From: an uncultured Clostridia bacterium
GTDB taxonomy: Bacteria > Bacillota > Clostridia > Christensenellales > Aristaeellaceae
Assembly: GCA_934615235.1 (NCBI GenBank)
Contig: CAKTTL010000029.1
Location: 1 to 27,885, forward strand
Length of the DNA: 27,885 nucleotides
Direction: 5' to 3'
The notes below the pieces were generated by a model that was not told the DNA's origin, did no database searches, and saw nothing but the letters and a program-made list of their open reading frames with translations. Position 1 is the first letter of the stretch, and the number at the start of each line of letters is the position of its first letter. Made by a program: the position numbers and the translations under genes. Positions 15,072 to 22,964 of the stretch are shown piece by piece.

Positions 15072-15905
15072 TTACAGCTGATGCAGGAATTTCGCGTCCT
15101 CTTCGATGCACTTGAAAATATCGCCGCAGTAATCGTGCTCGCGCTCGTCGATGTAGCCCTTGGCGCCCTGCGCGTCGGCGACGGCCTTAACGCGCTTCCA
15201 GTCGACCATTCCCTGGCCGAGCGCGGTGTTCCAGGTGCGCTCCGCGCGCATTTTCAGCACGGCGACGGTCTTGTCCTCGACCTTGCCGTCGGCGTTTTTG
15301 AAGCCCTCTTTCGGGTCATGCATCTTGGAGGGGCCGAGCGCGTCCGTCGTCGTCTCCTTGACGTGGATGAGGCGGAAGCGGCCGGAATATTTGTTCATGT
15401 ACGCTTCCCAGTCGATGCCGGCGGTCACGGTCCAGCCGACGTCCATCTGGAAGAAGACCTTCTCCGGATCGGTGTTCTCGATCATGATATCGAGCAGGTG
15501 CTGGCCGTTTTCGGCCTTGCTGAACTCTCCGCGATGGTTGTGATAGCCCAGCTGGATGCCGTTTTGACGGCAGAGTTCGCCCGCCTCGTTCAGTTCCCGC
15601 GCAACCTGCCTGGCGCTTTCCAGATCATAGCAATACGCGCCCGCAATGATGATGTACGGCATGCCGAGCTTTTTCGCGATTTCGATCGTCTCCGGCAGCT
15701 CCCAGAGGCGGATATGCGTCGAATACGGCACGAGGTTGAGCCGCTTGAGATGGGCGGCCAGCTCTTCAACGGGCATATCGCCGTAGTTGGACATCGCAAA
15801 CTCCACGCCGGTATAGCCAGCCTTCGCCGTGCGCTCGAGCGCGCCCACGAAATCCTTGTCAATGTCCCCGAAAAGGGAATACAATTGCAGATAAACGTCC
15901 TTCAT
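15072..15905 (-). CDS. sugar phosphate isomerase/epimerase-like TIM-barrel protein
   Basis: The 277-residue protein has the xylose isomerase-like (AP endonuclease 2) TIM barrel: LYSLFGDIDKDF at the start, GYTGVEF (30-36), YHNH (121-124), QMDVGW with Asp155 and IHVKE (180-184). The acidic and histidine residues at strand ends would hold a divalent metal. Such enzymes interconvert keto/aldo sugars or epimerise them; some work with Gfo/Idh partners on oxidised glycosides. It lies between the permease and dehydrogenase genes, with an AAAGGAG site before the ATG. The reaction cannot be assigned from sequence alone. Confidence 0.85.
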   Translation of the reverse strand: MKDVYLQLYSLFGDIDKDFVGALERTAKAGYTGVEFAMSNYGDMPVEELAAHLKRLNLVPYSTHIRLWELPETIEIAKKLGMPYIIIAGAYCYDLESARQVARELNEAGELCRQNGIQLGYHNHRGEFSKAENGQHLLDIMIENTDPEKVFFQMDVGWTVTAGIDWEAYMNKYSGRFRLIHVKETTTDALGPSKMHDPKEGFKNADGKVEDKTVAVLKMRAERTWNTALGQGMVDWKRVKAVADAQGAKGYIDEREHDYCGDIFKCIEEDAKFLHQL

Positions 15906-15956
15906 TGTCTGTTGCTCCTTTCGCGTTTTTTGGCGCGCCCTGCGCGCCTGAAAACA

Positions 15957-16847
15957 TCAACCCTTCACCGCGCCGATGGCGATGCCCTTGACGAAGTTAT
16001 TCTGCACGAAGGGGTACACCAGCAGAATCGGCAGGATGCCGACGACGGCGATGGACATACGCACCGTAACGCCCGGGATTTTGCTGATATAATCCTCCGC
16101 CCCGACAAACGAGGAATTTGCCTGCAGGAACTGAATATCGTTGAGCATGCGCATCAGCAGCTGCTGAATGCTGAAAAGGTTCGATTTGGTGATGTAGATC
16201 ATGCCGTTGTACCAGTCGTTCCAGTATGCGATGCCCGCGAAAAGGCCGACCGTCGCGATGATCGGCTTGCCCATGGGCAGGACGATGCTGACGAACGTGC
16301 GCATTTCCGACGCGCCGTCAATCTGCGCGGATTCGATCAGCGCGCTCGGAATGCTGTTTTGGAAGAACGTGCGCATGATCAGAACGAAATACACGTTCAT
16401 CAGAAGCGACGGCACCAGCAGGCCCGCCAGCGTGTTTTTTATGCCCAGATACCGCGTATAAAGCAGGTAGGTCGGCACGAGGCCGCCGTTGAAGAGCATG
16501 GTAAAGAACACGATGAACGTGAACGCCGCGCGGCCGGGCATGTCCTTGCGCGAGAGCGGATAGGCCAGCAGCGTCGTCAGGATCAGGTTGCCGCAGGTGC
16601 CAAGGAGCGTGACGAGCACGGTGATGCCGTACGCGCTCAGGATCTGGTTGCTGCGATCGAACAGATACTCGTACGCCGCCATGCTCCACTTTTCGGGGAA
16701 AAGCGAATAGCCGTTGCGGACGATCGCGTCGTTATCGGTAAAGGACGAAATGATCAGCAGCAGAAAAGGCAGCAGGCACAGAATCGCCATAACGGCCATG
16801 ATTACGTGCGAGCAAACCTGAAAGGTTTTTTCTTCCCTCGTATACAT
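15957..16847 (-). CDS. carbohydrate ABC transporter permease, LplC type
   Basis: The 296-residue membrane protein has about six transmembrane helices and the permease EAA loop at about residues 170-197 (ESAQIDGASEMRTF, then VLPMGKPII), which docks the ATPase. MLFNGGLVPTYLLYTRYLGIKNT and the C-terminal YPFVQNNFVKGIAIGAVKG are hallmarks of the LplC/YtcP branch of carbohydrate importers. It pairs with the upstream permease to form the channel for a sugar or oligosaccharide delivered by the solute-binding protein. The start has an AAAGGAG site. Confidence 0.9.
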   Translation of the reverse strand: MYTREEKTFQVCSHVIMAVMAILCLLPFLLLIISSFTDNDAIVRNGYSLFPEKWSMAAYEYLFDRSNQILSAYGITVLVTLLGTCGNLILTTLLAYPLSRKDMPGRAAFTFIVFFTMLFNGGLVPTYLLYTRYLGIKNTLAGLLVPSLLMNVYFVLIMRTFFQNSIPSALIESAQIDGASEMRTFVSIVLPMGKPIIATVGLFAGIAYWNDWYNGMIYITKSNLFSIQQLLMRMLNDIQFLQANSSFVGAEDYISKIPGVTVRMSIAVVGILPILLVYPFVQNNFVKGIAIGAVKG

Positions 16848-16869
16848 GTTTTCTCCTTTCTGCTTCCGA

Positions 16870-17790
16870 TCAGAAAAGCGCGCTTTCCGGGTCGATCCGG
16901 CGGACGAGATAATTCGACAGCATCACCAGCGCAAACCCGACCACGGACTGGTACAGGCCCGCCGCGGATGACATGCCGATATCGCCCAGCTGCATCAGGC
17001 CCCGGTATACGTACGTGCTGATGACGTTCGTCGTCTTATACAGCGCGCCCGTGTTCATCGGCACATGGTAAAACAGGCCGAAGTCCGAGTTGAAAATCTT
17101 GCCGACGGAAAGCAGCAGCATCGTGATGATGACCGGGGAAATCAGCGGCAGCACGATCAGGCGAATCTGCTGCATCTTCGTCGCGCCCTCCAGAGAGGCG
17201 CACTCGAGGTATTCCCGATCGATGCCGATGACGGCGGAATAATAAATCACGCTCAGATAACCGACGTTTTTCCACAATTCCACAAACGTCAGGATGAAGG
17301 GCCATTTGCCCGGCTCAGAATACCAGGATACCTTTTCCGCGCCGAACAGCGGCAGGATCGTCTTGTTGATAAAGCCCGTCTCGCTGCTGAGGAAGGCGTT
17401 GGCCAGGTAACTGATGATGACCATCGAAATCAGGTACGGCAGAAGCGTCACGCTCTGATAGAACCTGCGCAGCTTCTTTGCGCGCATTTCGCTGAGAATA
17501 ATCGCCACCGCCACGGCGCAGAACGTATTGAGGAACATGAACGCCACGTTGTACAAAACGGTGTTGCGGGTGATAATCCATGCGTCCTGCGTCATAAACA
17601 GGAATTTGAAATTGGAAAGGCCGGCCCAGTCGCTTCCAAAGATGCCTTTTTTGAAGTTGACGTTTTTGAAGGCAATCACTACGCCGGCCATGGGGATATA
17701 GTTATTGATCAGCAGATACGTCAGCGGAAGGATCATCATCAGGTACAGAGGCATGTACCGCCCGATCTTCCTCTTCTTTTTCCGTGTCAC
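16870..17790 (-). CDS. carbohydrate ABC transporter permease, LplB type
   Basis: The 306-residue membrane protein carries the EAA loop at about 196-217 (YLECASLEGATKMQQI, then IVLPLISPVI) and the LplB-branch signatures VVIAFKNVNFKKGIFGSDW and GLYQSVVGFALVMLSNYLVR. It begins with GTG at 17790, a start supported by an AGGTGG site nine bases upstream and by a family-like basic N-terminus (MTRKKKRK). The next permease starts 22 bp after its stop. No ATP-binding gene occurs in the window, so a shared MsmK-type ATPase encoded elsewhere is expected. Confidence 0.9.
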   Translation of the reverse strand: MTRKKKRKIGRYMPLYLMMILPLTYLLINNYIPMAGVVIAFKNVNFKKGIFGSDWAGLSNFKFLFMTQDAWIITRNTVLYNVAFMFLNTFCAVAVAIILSEMRAKKLRRFYQSVTLLPYLISMVIISYLANAFLSSETGFINKTILPLFGAEKVSWYSEPGKWPFILTFVELWKNVGYLSVIYYSAVIGIDREYLECASLEGATKMQQIRLIVLPLISPVIITMLLLSVGKIFNSDFGLFYHVPMNTGALYKTTNVISTYVYRGLMQLGDIGMSSAAGLYQSVVGFALVMLSNYLVRRIDPESALF

Positions 17791-17812
17791 CTGCTTTTCC
17801 CACCTCTCTTTA

Positions 17813-17844
17813 TGAGAGAAGGGAGATTTCTCTCCCCTCTCTCA
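17813..17844 (-). promoter_or_regulatory. intercistronic stem-loop with GAAA tetraloop behind the solute-binding protein gene
   Basis: On the minus-strand RNA, 17844-17831 pairs with 17826-17813 as a 14-bp stem with one G-U pair, closed by a GAAA tetraloop (17830-17827). It starts 14 bases after the stop at 17859. Such hairpins often protect the upstream mRNA so that the binding protein is made in excess over the permeases. Confidence 0.7.
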
Positions 17845-17858
17845 TTTGCGTGTTCTGC

Positions 17859-19316
17859 TTACTTGTTGGCCAGCCATTCGTTCAGCTGGCTCTGCTTTTC
17901 GGCGATGATCTTATCGATGCCGGAGGCTTCCAGCTTCTTGACGAACTCGGGGATGGCCGTCTCAGGATCGACCAGGCCGGACGTGATGGAGATGCTGAAC
18001 TCGTTGACGACGTTCGTGCAGGCGGCGACCTCGTTCTTCACGGGCGTGGAGTCGAAGGTGAAGCCCAGCGCAGTCGAACGCCTGGCCGACTTGTTCCATT
18101 CGTCGGTATCCTGCCAGATGGTCGGGGAGTCGCCGTTCCAGACGTAGGCGATGAACTGGTTGCCGAACATCCAGCCGTAGTTGAGGTTGTAGCCGGAGTT
18201 ATCGGCGTTCACGCCGTCAGCGAAATCGGCCATGCCGTTATCGAGCACCTGATAGTGACGGCCTTCGATGCCCCAGGCCAGAAGGTTCATGACCTCCGGA
18301 TCGGTGTACATCAGGTTCAGCAGCTGCATCGCCTTTTCCGGATACTCGGTGTTCTCCGGGATGGTCCACTGGATGGACTGCACGGTCGTGGTGTTGGTGG
18401 TGGCGGGGATAATGGTGGCGGAAGAAACTTCCTTGCCGATCGTCAGGGATTCCTTGAAGGCGTAGCCGGGCTTGAGCGTGGCCAGGTCTGCGAAGGCGGT
18501 GCCCGCCTTGAAGTAGGTGCGGTACGCTTCAGCGGAGGTGACGACGTCCTCGGAGATGTAGCCCTTGAGGTACCAGTCGCGCATGCGCTTGGCCATTTCC
18601 ATGTAGGCGTCGCTGGCGTAGAGGTTCACCACTTCGGTGCTGTCGCCGAAGAGAACGCCCAGGCTGTCGCCGAGCAGGTCGACGTCGGGGATGAGGTATT
18701 CCGCAGCCGCGGTGGATTCGGTGCCGATGAGCGGCACGACGCCAGGCTCGTTTTCCTTGATCACGGCAAGCGCCGCTTCAAGGTCGTCAAACGTCTTGAT
18801 GGTGGAAACGTCGATGCCGTTGCGCTCGGCCATTTCCTCGTCGAAAACGAAGCCGTATTCCTTGGCGAGATCGCGCATGGTGGGCACGGCGTACTGGCTG
18901 CCGTTGATCTTGCCGGCCTCGAGGAATTCCTCGCCGACCACGTCGATGATGCCCTGGCCGTATTCCTGCATCAGGTCGGTGATGTCCATCAGATGGCCCT
19001 GCGCGTACATGCTCAGGAACCACTGATAGTACATGCACATCAGGTCGACCTGTTCGCCGCCGGCGAGCATGAGGTTCATCTGCTGCGGGTAGTTGGCCAT
19101 GTTCACGTTGAAGCGCTTGACGCGGACGCCGATCTTCGCTTCGGTTACATCGCTCAGCTTTTCGAACACGAGGTCGAAGTCCGCCGGTTCCTTGGAGCAC
19201 CAGAAAGCCATCACCAGCTCGACAGGCTTTTCAGCCGCGGCCAGCGCCGGCGCCGCAATTGCCGCCAGCAGGGCGAGCGTCAAAAGCAGGGTCAGAAATT
19301 TCTTGGTTTTCTTCAT
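17859..19316 (-). CDS. extracellular carbohydrate solute-binding protein, LplA type
   Basis: The 485-residue protein has a Sec signal peptide (MKKTKKFL, a hydrophobic core to about residue 22, cleavage near ALA-AAEK) and a mature part typical of large family-1 solute-binding proteins: VELVMAFWCSKEPADFDLVFEKL, then tryptophan-rich C-terminal segments (TPTIWQDTDEW is close to the fold's signature). It should capture a sugar or oligosaccharide outside the cell for the two permeases. The start is fixed by AAGGAGGTAAG directly upstream. It is the first gene of the operon and faces the sensor kinase gene. Oddly, there is no lipobox cysteine at the end of the signal peptide, so it may be released and not lipid-anchored. 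Confidence 0.88.
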   Translation of the reverse strand: MKKTKKFLTLLLTLALLAAIAAPALAAAEKPVELVMAFWCSKEPADFDLVFEKLSDVTEAKIGVRVKRFNVNMANYPQQMNLMLAGGEQVDLMCMYYQWFLSMYAQGHLMDITDLMQEYGQGIIDVVGEEFLEAGKINGSQYAVPTMRDLAKEYGFVFDEEMAERNGIDVSTIKTFDDLEAALAVIKENEPGVVPLIGTESTAAAEYLIPDVDLLGDSLGVLFGDSTEVVNLYASDAYMEMAKRMRDWYLKGYISEDVVTSAEAYRTYFKAGTAFADLATLKPGYAFKESLTIGKEVSSATIIPATTNTTTVQSIQWTIPENTEYPEKAMQLLNLMYTDPEVMNLLAWGIEGRHYQVLDNGMADFADGVNADNSGYNLNYGWMFGNQFIAYVWNGDSPTIWQDTDEWNKSARRSTALGFTFDSTPVKNEVAACTNVVNEFSISITSGLVDPETAIPEFVKKLEASGIDKIIAEKQSQLNEWLANK

Positions 19317-19349
19317 ATGGCTTACCTCCTTCGTTTTTGAGCAATCTGC

Positions 19350-19377
19350 TCTATAGTTGAAAGTGTAATCATCCAAA
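19350..19377 (-). promoter_or_regulatory. candidate promoter of the importer operon
   Basis: On the minus strand TTTGGA (19377-19372), a 16-bp spacer and TATAGA (19355-19350) precede the ATG at 19316. Both boxes are weak, which would suit a promoter that needs an activator bound just upstream. Confidence 0.35.
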
Positions 19378-19602
19378 GCGTCTTCTTCTACCGAATTTGT
19401 GTGGTTCGATATTAAATTTATGACTTTCCTTCGTTTCTTCCTGCAAATCAAATCATTATTTCAACAGGCAATTTCTGTGATTTATAATGTAACTTTCCTT
19501 TTTCTCCATGCTCTTCCCGGCTTCGGCTAACAAATTTGTGTCCGATGCTGTTGTTTTTGTGATTTTCCTTGTTTTTTGCCCGGTTTTGCCAGCGCGCGTC
19601 CG

Positions 19603-19631
19603 TTGACACGTCCGGGCTGTTTTGCTAAACT
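19603..19631 (+). promoter_or_regulatory. promoter of the sensor kinase operon
   Basis: A perfect TTGACA (19603-19608), a 17-bp spacer and TAAACT (19626-19631) lie about 95 bp ahead of the kinase ATG. Confidence 0.75.
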
Positions 19632-19726
19632 TGATGCAAATTTTTTTATTGTTCCATCCATGTATAGATATTCTTCGCCGCCCTGCGGGCGCATGCCTTC
19701 CGCTTCATTCAAGGAGGTCGTTGCAT

Positions 19727-21463
19727 ATGAAGCGAGCCGCTCCGAAAAGCATGAAATTCCACGTATACGTCCGGTTTGTGGCCGTATTCCTGCCCGTTCT
19801 GCTTGTCATCCTCGCGCAGAATGTCTATACAACTTCGCTTATTCAAAGCCACGCCGTCGAACTGACGGCCAACACGCTTTCGCTTTTTGATTCGCAGATG
19901 TCCCTGTCGCTGACGTATATGGACAGGAGCCTGCTCAACACGAATATCGACTCGCTCTATCACGGCAGCGTCAAAAGCAGCCGCCTCTTTCCCGGTCCGC
20001 TCACCGACGAACAGCTGCGCACGCCGATGCGCACCGTTCTCAACAGCTATACCTTCCTCGACGGCGTTTTCTTTTCCTCCGCCGATTCCGACCGCGTCGT
20101 CACCACGTCCATCGCCTACGACGATCTGAAGAAAAAGCGCGAAATTCTCAATGAGGTCACGGAAATGGTGCAGCGGCTTGAGCAGCGCTCGGCCAGCCAG
20201 TGGCGGTTCATCGAAATCGACGGCAATTACTACATCATCCGCATTCTCCGCCTCAACGACGTATACATCGGCGCGTGGATGCAGCCGGAGAACCTGATCG
20301 CCTACCTCGTCAACACCGGAAAGCTGACGGCGATCGAACACCTCGGCCTGGTCGCGCCGGACGGAACGCCGCTTTTCTCGGAGTATCCGAGCTTTGCGGG
20401 AGCTTATGCGCGCCTTGCGCGCAAAAACACCCCGACCGACACGCTCGTCTTCAGCGAAGGCGGCGTATCGCACACGGCCGTTCTCGCTCAGCTGAGCACC
20501 ACGCCGCTCTCCGCCGTCGCGTTCATGACGACGACGGGCATCGTCCGCGGCCTGCCGGCATTGCATCTGCTCCTCATCTTCCTCTCCGTCTTCGCGATGC
20601 TTCTGATGCTGCTGACGCTGCACCGCACGCTGCAAACCATGCTGCAGCCGACGAACGAAATCGTCGCCGCGATGCGCAACCTGGGCAAGGGCGATTTTTC
20701 CATTCGCTTCCAGAATAAAAAGACGTACGCCGAATACCAGATCATCGGCAACGCCTTCAACGATATGGTCAGCGAAATTCAGCAGCTGAAGATTCAGGCG
20801 TATGAAGAAAAACTGCACAAGGAAAAGGCGGAGCTGCGCTTTTTACAGCTGCAGCTGACCCCGCATTTTTTCATCAACAACCTCAACGTTATCTACAGCC
20901 TCGCGCAGGTGCAGGATTACGCCGCCATCGGCGATATGGTCATGGCGCTGACAGATTATTTCCGCTACGCCATGCGCCCCATCTCGCAGATGGTGCTGCT
21001 CGCGGACGAAATCCAGCATGTCAACAACTATCTGGCCATCCAGCGGATGCGGTATAAAAACCGCTTCGCGGTGGAAATCGACTGTCCGCCGGAGCACGCG
21101 GCCTGCTCGGTGCCGCTGTTCGTGCTGCAGACGTTCGTTGAGAATTCGCTCAAATACGCGTTCCTCGGCGATAACCGCGTGCTGATTCATATCGCCGTCT
21201 CCGCCGACGCGCGCCTGGAAACGCTGCAAATCGCCATCGACGACAACGGCCCCGGCTTCCCCGAAGCCATTCTTTCCGGCAACTGGGAGCAGCTCGCTTC
21301 CAGCGGCCATATCGGCCTGGACAACCTGCAAAGCCGCCTCAAGCTTCTCTTTGCGGACAGGGCGGGGCTTTCGCTTTCCAACCGCCCCGAGGGCGGCGCG
21401 CACGTTGGCATCACAATGCCGTATATCACAGGAGGGAGCTATGTACCATCTTCTCTTGGTTGA
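19727..21463 (+). CDS. YesM-type sensor histidine kinase
   Basis: The 578-residue protein has a first membrane helix (about 13-33), an extracellular sensing region (about 40-265), a second helix (about 276-298) and a HAMP-like linker (about 300-352). The His_kinase domain has phosphoacceptor His380 in LTPHFFINNLNVIYSL, and the HATPase has N-box Asn473 (VENSLKYAF) and G-box DDNGPGF (505-511). The family usually reads NPHFLFNTLN; here it is TPHFFINNLN. It should sense an extracellular sugar or peptide and phosphorylate the adjacent regulator. The start follows AAGGAGG. The gene overlaps the regulator gene by 23 bases and faces the importer operon, the standard arrangement for sugar-uptake control in clostridia. 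Confidence 0.92.
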   Translation: MKRAAPKSMKFHVYVRFVAVFLPVLLVILAQNVYTTSLIQSHAVELTANTLSLFDSQMSLSLTYMDRSLLNTNIDSLYHGSVKSSRLFPGPLTDEQLRTPMRTVLNSYTFLDGVFFSSADSDRVVTTSIAYDDLKKKREILNEVTEMVQRLEQRSASQWRFIEIDGNYYIIRILRLNDVYIGAWMQPENLIAYLVNTGKLTAIEHLGLVAPDGTPLFSEYPSFAGAYARLARKNTPTDTLVFSEGGVSHTAVLAQLSTTPLSAVAFMTTTGIVRGLPALHLLLIFLSVFAMLLMLLTLHRTLQTMLQPTNEIVAAMRNLGKGDFSIRFQNKKTYAEYQIIGNAFNDMVSEIQQLKIQAYEEKLHKEKAELRFLQLQLTPHFFINNLNVIYSLAQVQDYAAIGDMVMALTDYFRYAMRPISQMVLLADEIQHVNNYLAIQRMRYKNRFAVEIDCPPEHAACSVPLFVLQTFVENSLKYAFLGDNRVLIHIAVSADARLETLQIAIDDNGPGFPEAILSGNWEQLASSGHIGLDNLQSRLKLLFADRAGLSLSNRPEGGAHVGITMPYITGGSYVPSSLG

Positions 21464-22946
21464 TGACGAAGACATCACCCTGGACCGGCTGCGCAGCACC
21501 ATCCGTTGGGATACGCTGGGCGTCGGCGAGGTATCCGTCGCCTACAGCATGATGCAGGCGCAGCGCGTCTATCAGGCGAAGCCTGTCGATATCATGATCT
21601 GCGACATCGAAATGCCGGCCGGAAGCGGCATCGAGCTTGTGCGCTGGGTACGCGAAAACGGCTATCACACGCTCAACATCTTTCTCACCGCGCACGCGGA
21701 TTTCGAATATATCCACGAAGCGCTGGCCATGCAGGCGATTGAGTATATCCTCAAGCCCATCGCCTTTGAAGAGGTGGAAAACGCCGTGCGCAAGGCCGTC
21801 GCGCTGGCCGACAGCGCGTCGATGAAGAGCCGCAGCGATTTGCAGCTGTATTTCGAAATGCTGCTGCAGGGCAGCGGCGATTCGGTCTATCGCTCGCTGC
21901 AAAGCCGCGGTTCTCCCCTTTCCGAGGATACGGCCGTGCTGCCCGTGGTGCTCTTTGCGCGGCAGCCGCTGGCGCTGCAGCCCGAGGCCTGCGCGCCGCT
22001 TGCGTTCGTCCCGTACGGCCGCTGGCCGCTCCTGTGCGACCCGCTGGATCTCTCCGGCTCGTATGTGTTCCTGCTCGACGCCGCCGCGTGCGACCGCGAA
22101 GCGCTGGCGGAGGACTGCGCCCATCTCTGGCAGCTGGCCGGGGAGCGGATACCGGCGACCGTCCTGTGCGTGGGCGAAGCCACGCCGGTACATACGCTCG
22201 CGCAATTCGTGCAGAAAATGCTGCAGCGCTGCTATGCGACGGACGTGGAAAAGGGCGTAATCAGCATGCGCAATCCCTGCGCCATCTCGCCGCGCCCACA
22301 GGCCGCGGATTTCTTCCTGTGCAAAACCTTCCTCGAGGAAGGGAATTACCAGAAGGCGAACGACTACGTCTACAAGTACCTGCACGATCTGCAGCCCGCC
22401 TCTCCCGCCGCCCTGAAGGCCTTCCAGCAGAGCTACTGGGAGATGATCCGCAAGGCCGTGCGGCGGCCGGAAGCGCTCGAGGCGCTGCGCCCGCACGGCG
22501 AATGCACCGTGCCCGCGCTGCTTCGCTGGTGCCGGCAGCTGAATATTCAGGCCGCAGAGTTCACCGCCGCGCGGGATAACCTTTCCGGCGCGATCGAGCA
22601 GGCCAAGCAATATATCGCCGCGCACGTCTATTCCCCCATCAAGCGCAGCCAGATCGCCGCCAGCATCCATATGAACGAGGAATATCTCTCGCGCATTTTC
22701 AAAAAAGAGGTCGGCGTGTCGCTGGTGGAATACATCACCGAGGTGAAGCTGAAAGCCGCGGAAAACCTGCTCAAGCATACGCAGCTGTCCATCAGCCAGA
22801 TTTCCGTCCAGCTGGGCTATGAGAATTTCGCCTATTTCTCGCAGCTTTTCCGTTCGCACTATCAGATCACGCCCTCCGCCTTCCGCAGGCAGCTGCAGCA
22901 GGACGCGTCCTCTGCGCCGCAGGGCGGCGAAATCAATATCCTATAA
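21441..22946 (+). CDS. YesN-type response regulator with AraC DNA-binding domain
   Basis: The 501-residue protein begins with a CheY-like receiver (1-120): acidic pair Asp8-Asp9 in LLLVDDE, phosphoacceptor Asp55 in MICDIEMP, Thr83 and Lys105. A variable middle region follows, then an AraC-type double helix-turn-helix (about 384-485) with the signature ISQISVQLGYENFAYFSQLF and the ending PSAFRR. The ATG at 21441 has GGAGGG eight bases ahead and lies inside the kinase gene. Its likely targets are the repeats in 19394-19570. Length and architecture are normal for YesN-type proteins. Confidence 0.93.
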   Translation: MYHLLLVDDEDITLDRLRSTIRWDTLGVGEVSVAYSMMQAQRVYQAKPVDIMICDIEMPAGSGIELVRWVRENGYHTLNIFLTAHADFEYIHEALAMQAIEYILKPIAFEEVENAVRKAVALADSASMKSRSDLQLYFEMLLQGSGDSVYRSLQSRGSPLSEDTAVLPVVLFARQPLALQPEACAPLAFVPYGRWPLLCDPLDLSGSYVFLLDAAACDREALAEDCAHLWQLAGERIPATVLCVGEATPVHTLAQFVQKMLQRCYATDVEKGVISMRNPCAISPRPQAADFFLCKTFLEEGNYQKANDYVYKYLHDLQPASPAALKAFQQSYWEMIRKAVRRPEALEALRPHGECTVPALLRWCRQLNIQAAEFTAARDNLSGAIEQAKQYIAAHVYSPIKRSQIAASIHMNEEYLSRIFKKEVGVSLVEYITEVKLKAAENLLKHTQLSISQISVQLGYENFAYFSQLFRSHYQITPSAFRRQLQQDASSAPQGGEINIL

Positions 22947-22964
22947 GAAAGCAGGCAGTCAATT

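Larger units (their letters stand above)
19317..19726. promoter_or_regulatory. divergent control region with three imperfect direct repeats
   Basis: This 410-bp AT-rich gap separates the importer operon from the kinase gene. Three units start AATTTGTGTG, AATTTCTGTG and AATTTGTGTC (19394, 19470, 19533) and end TTTCCTT (19425, 19494, 19564); the end motifs recur every 69-70 bp. The first unit lies 17 bp upstream of a candidate -35 for the minus-strand operon. A 10-bp palindrome ACAAATTTGT (19530-19539) overlaps the third. They are candidate sites for the AraC-type response regulator. Confidence 0.5.

Noticed and set aside
13518..17021. A 1167-codon plus-strand open frame across the importer, isomerase and dehydrogenase genes
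   Set aside because: It runs antisense through several well-supported genes and their gaps and has no recognisable family.
19578..19617. GCCCGG...CCGGGC inverted repeat around the kinase promoter -35
   Set aside because: The arms are six bases and 28 bases apart, within what chance allows in GC-rich DNA.
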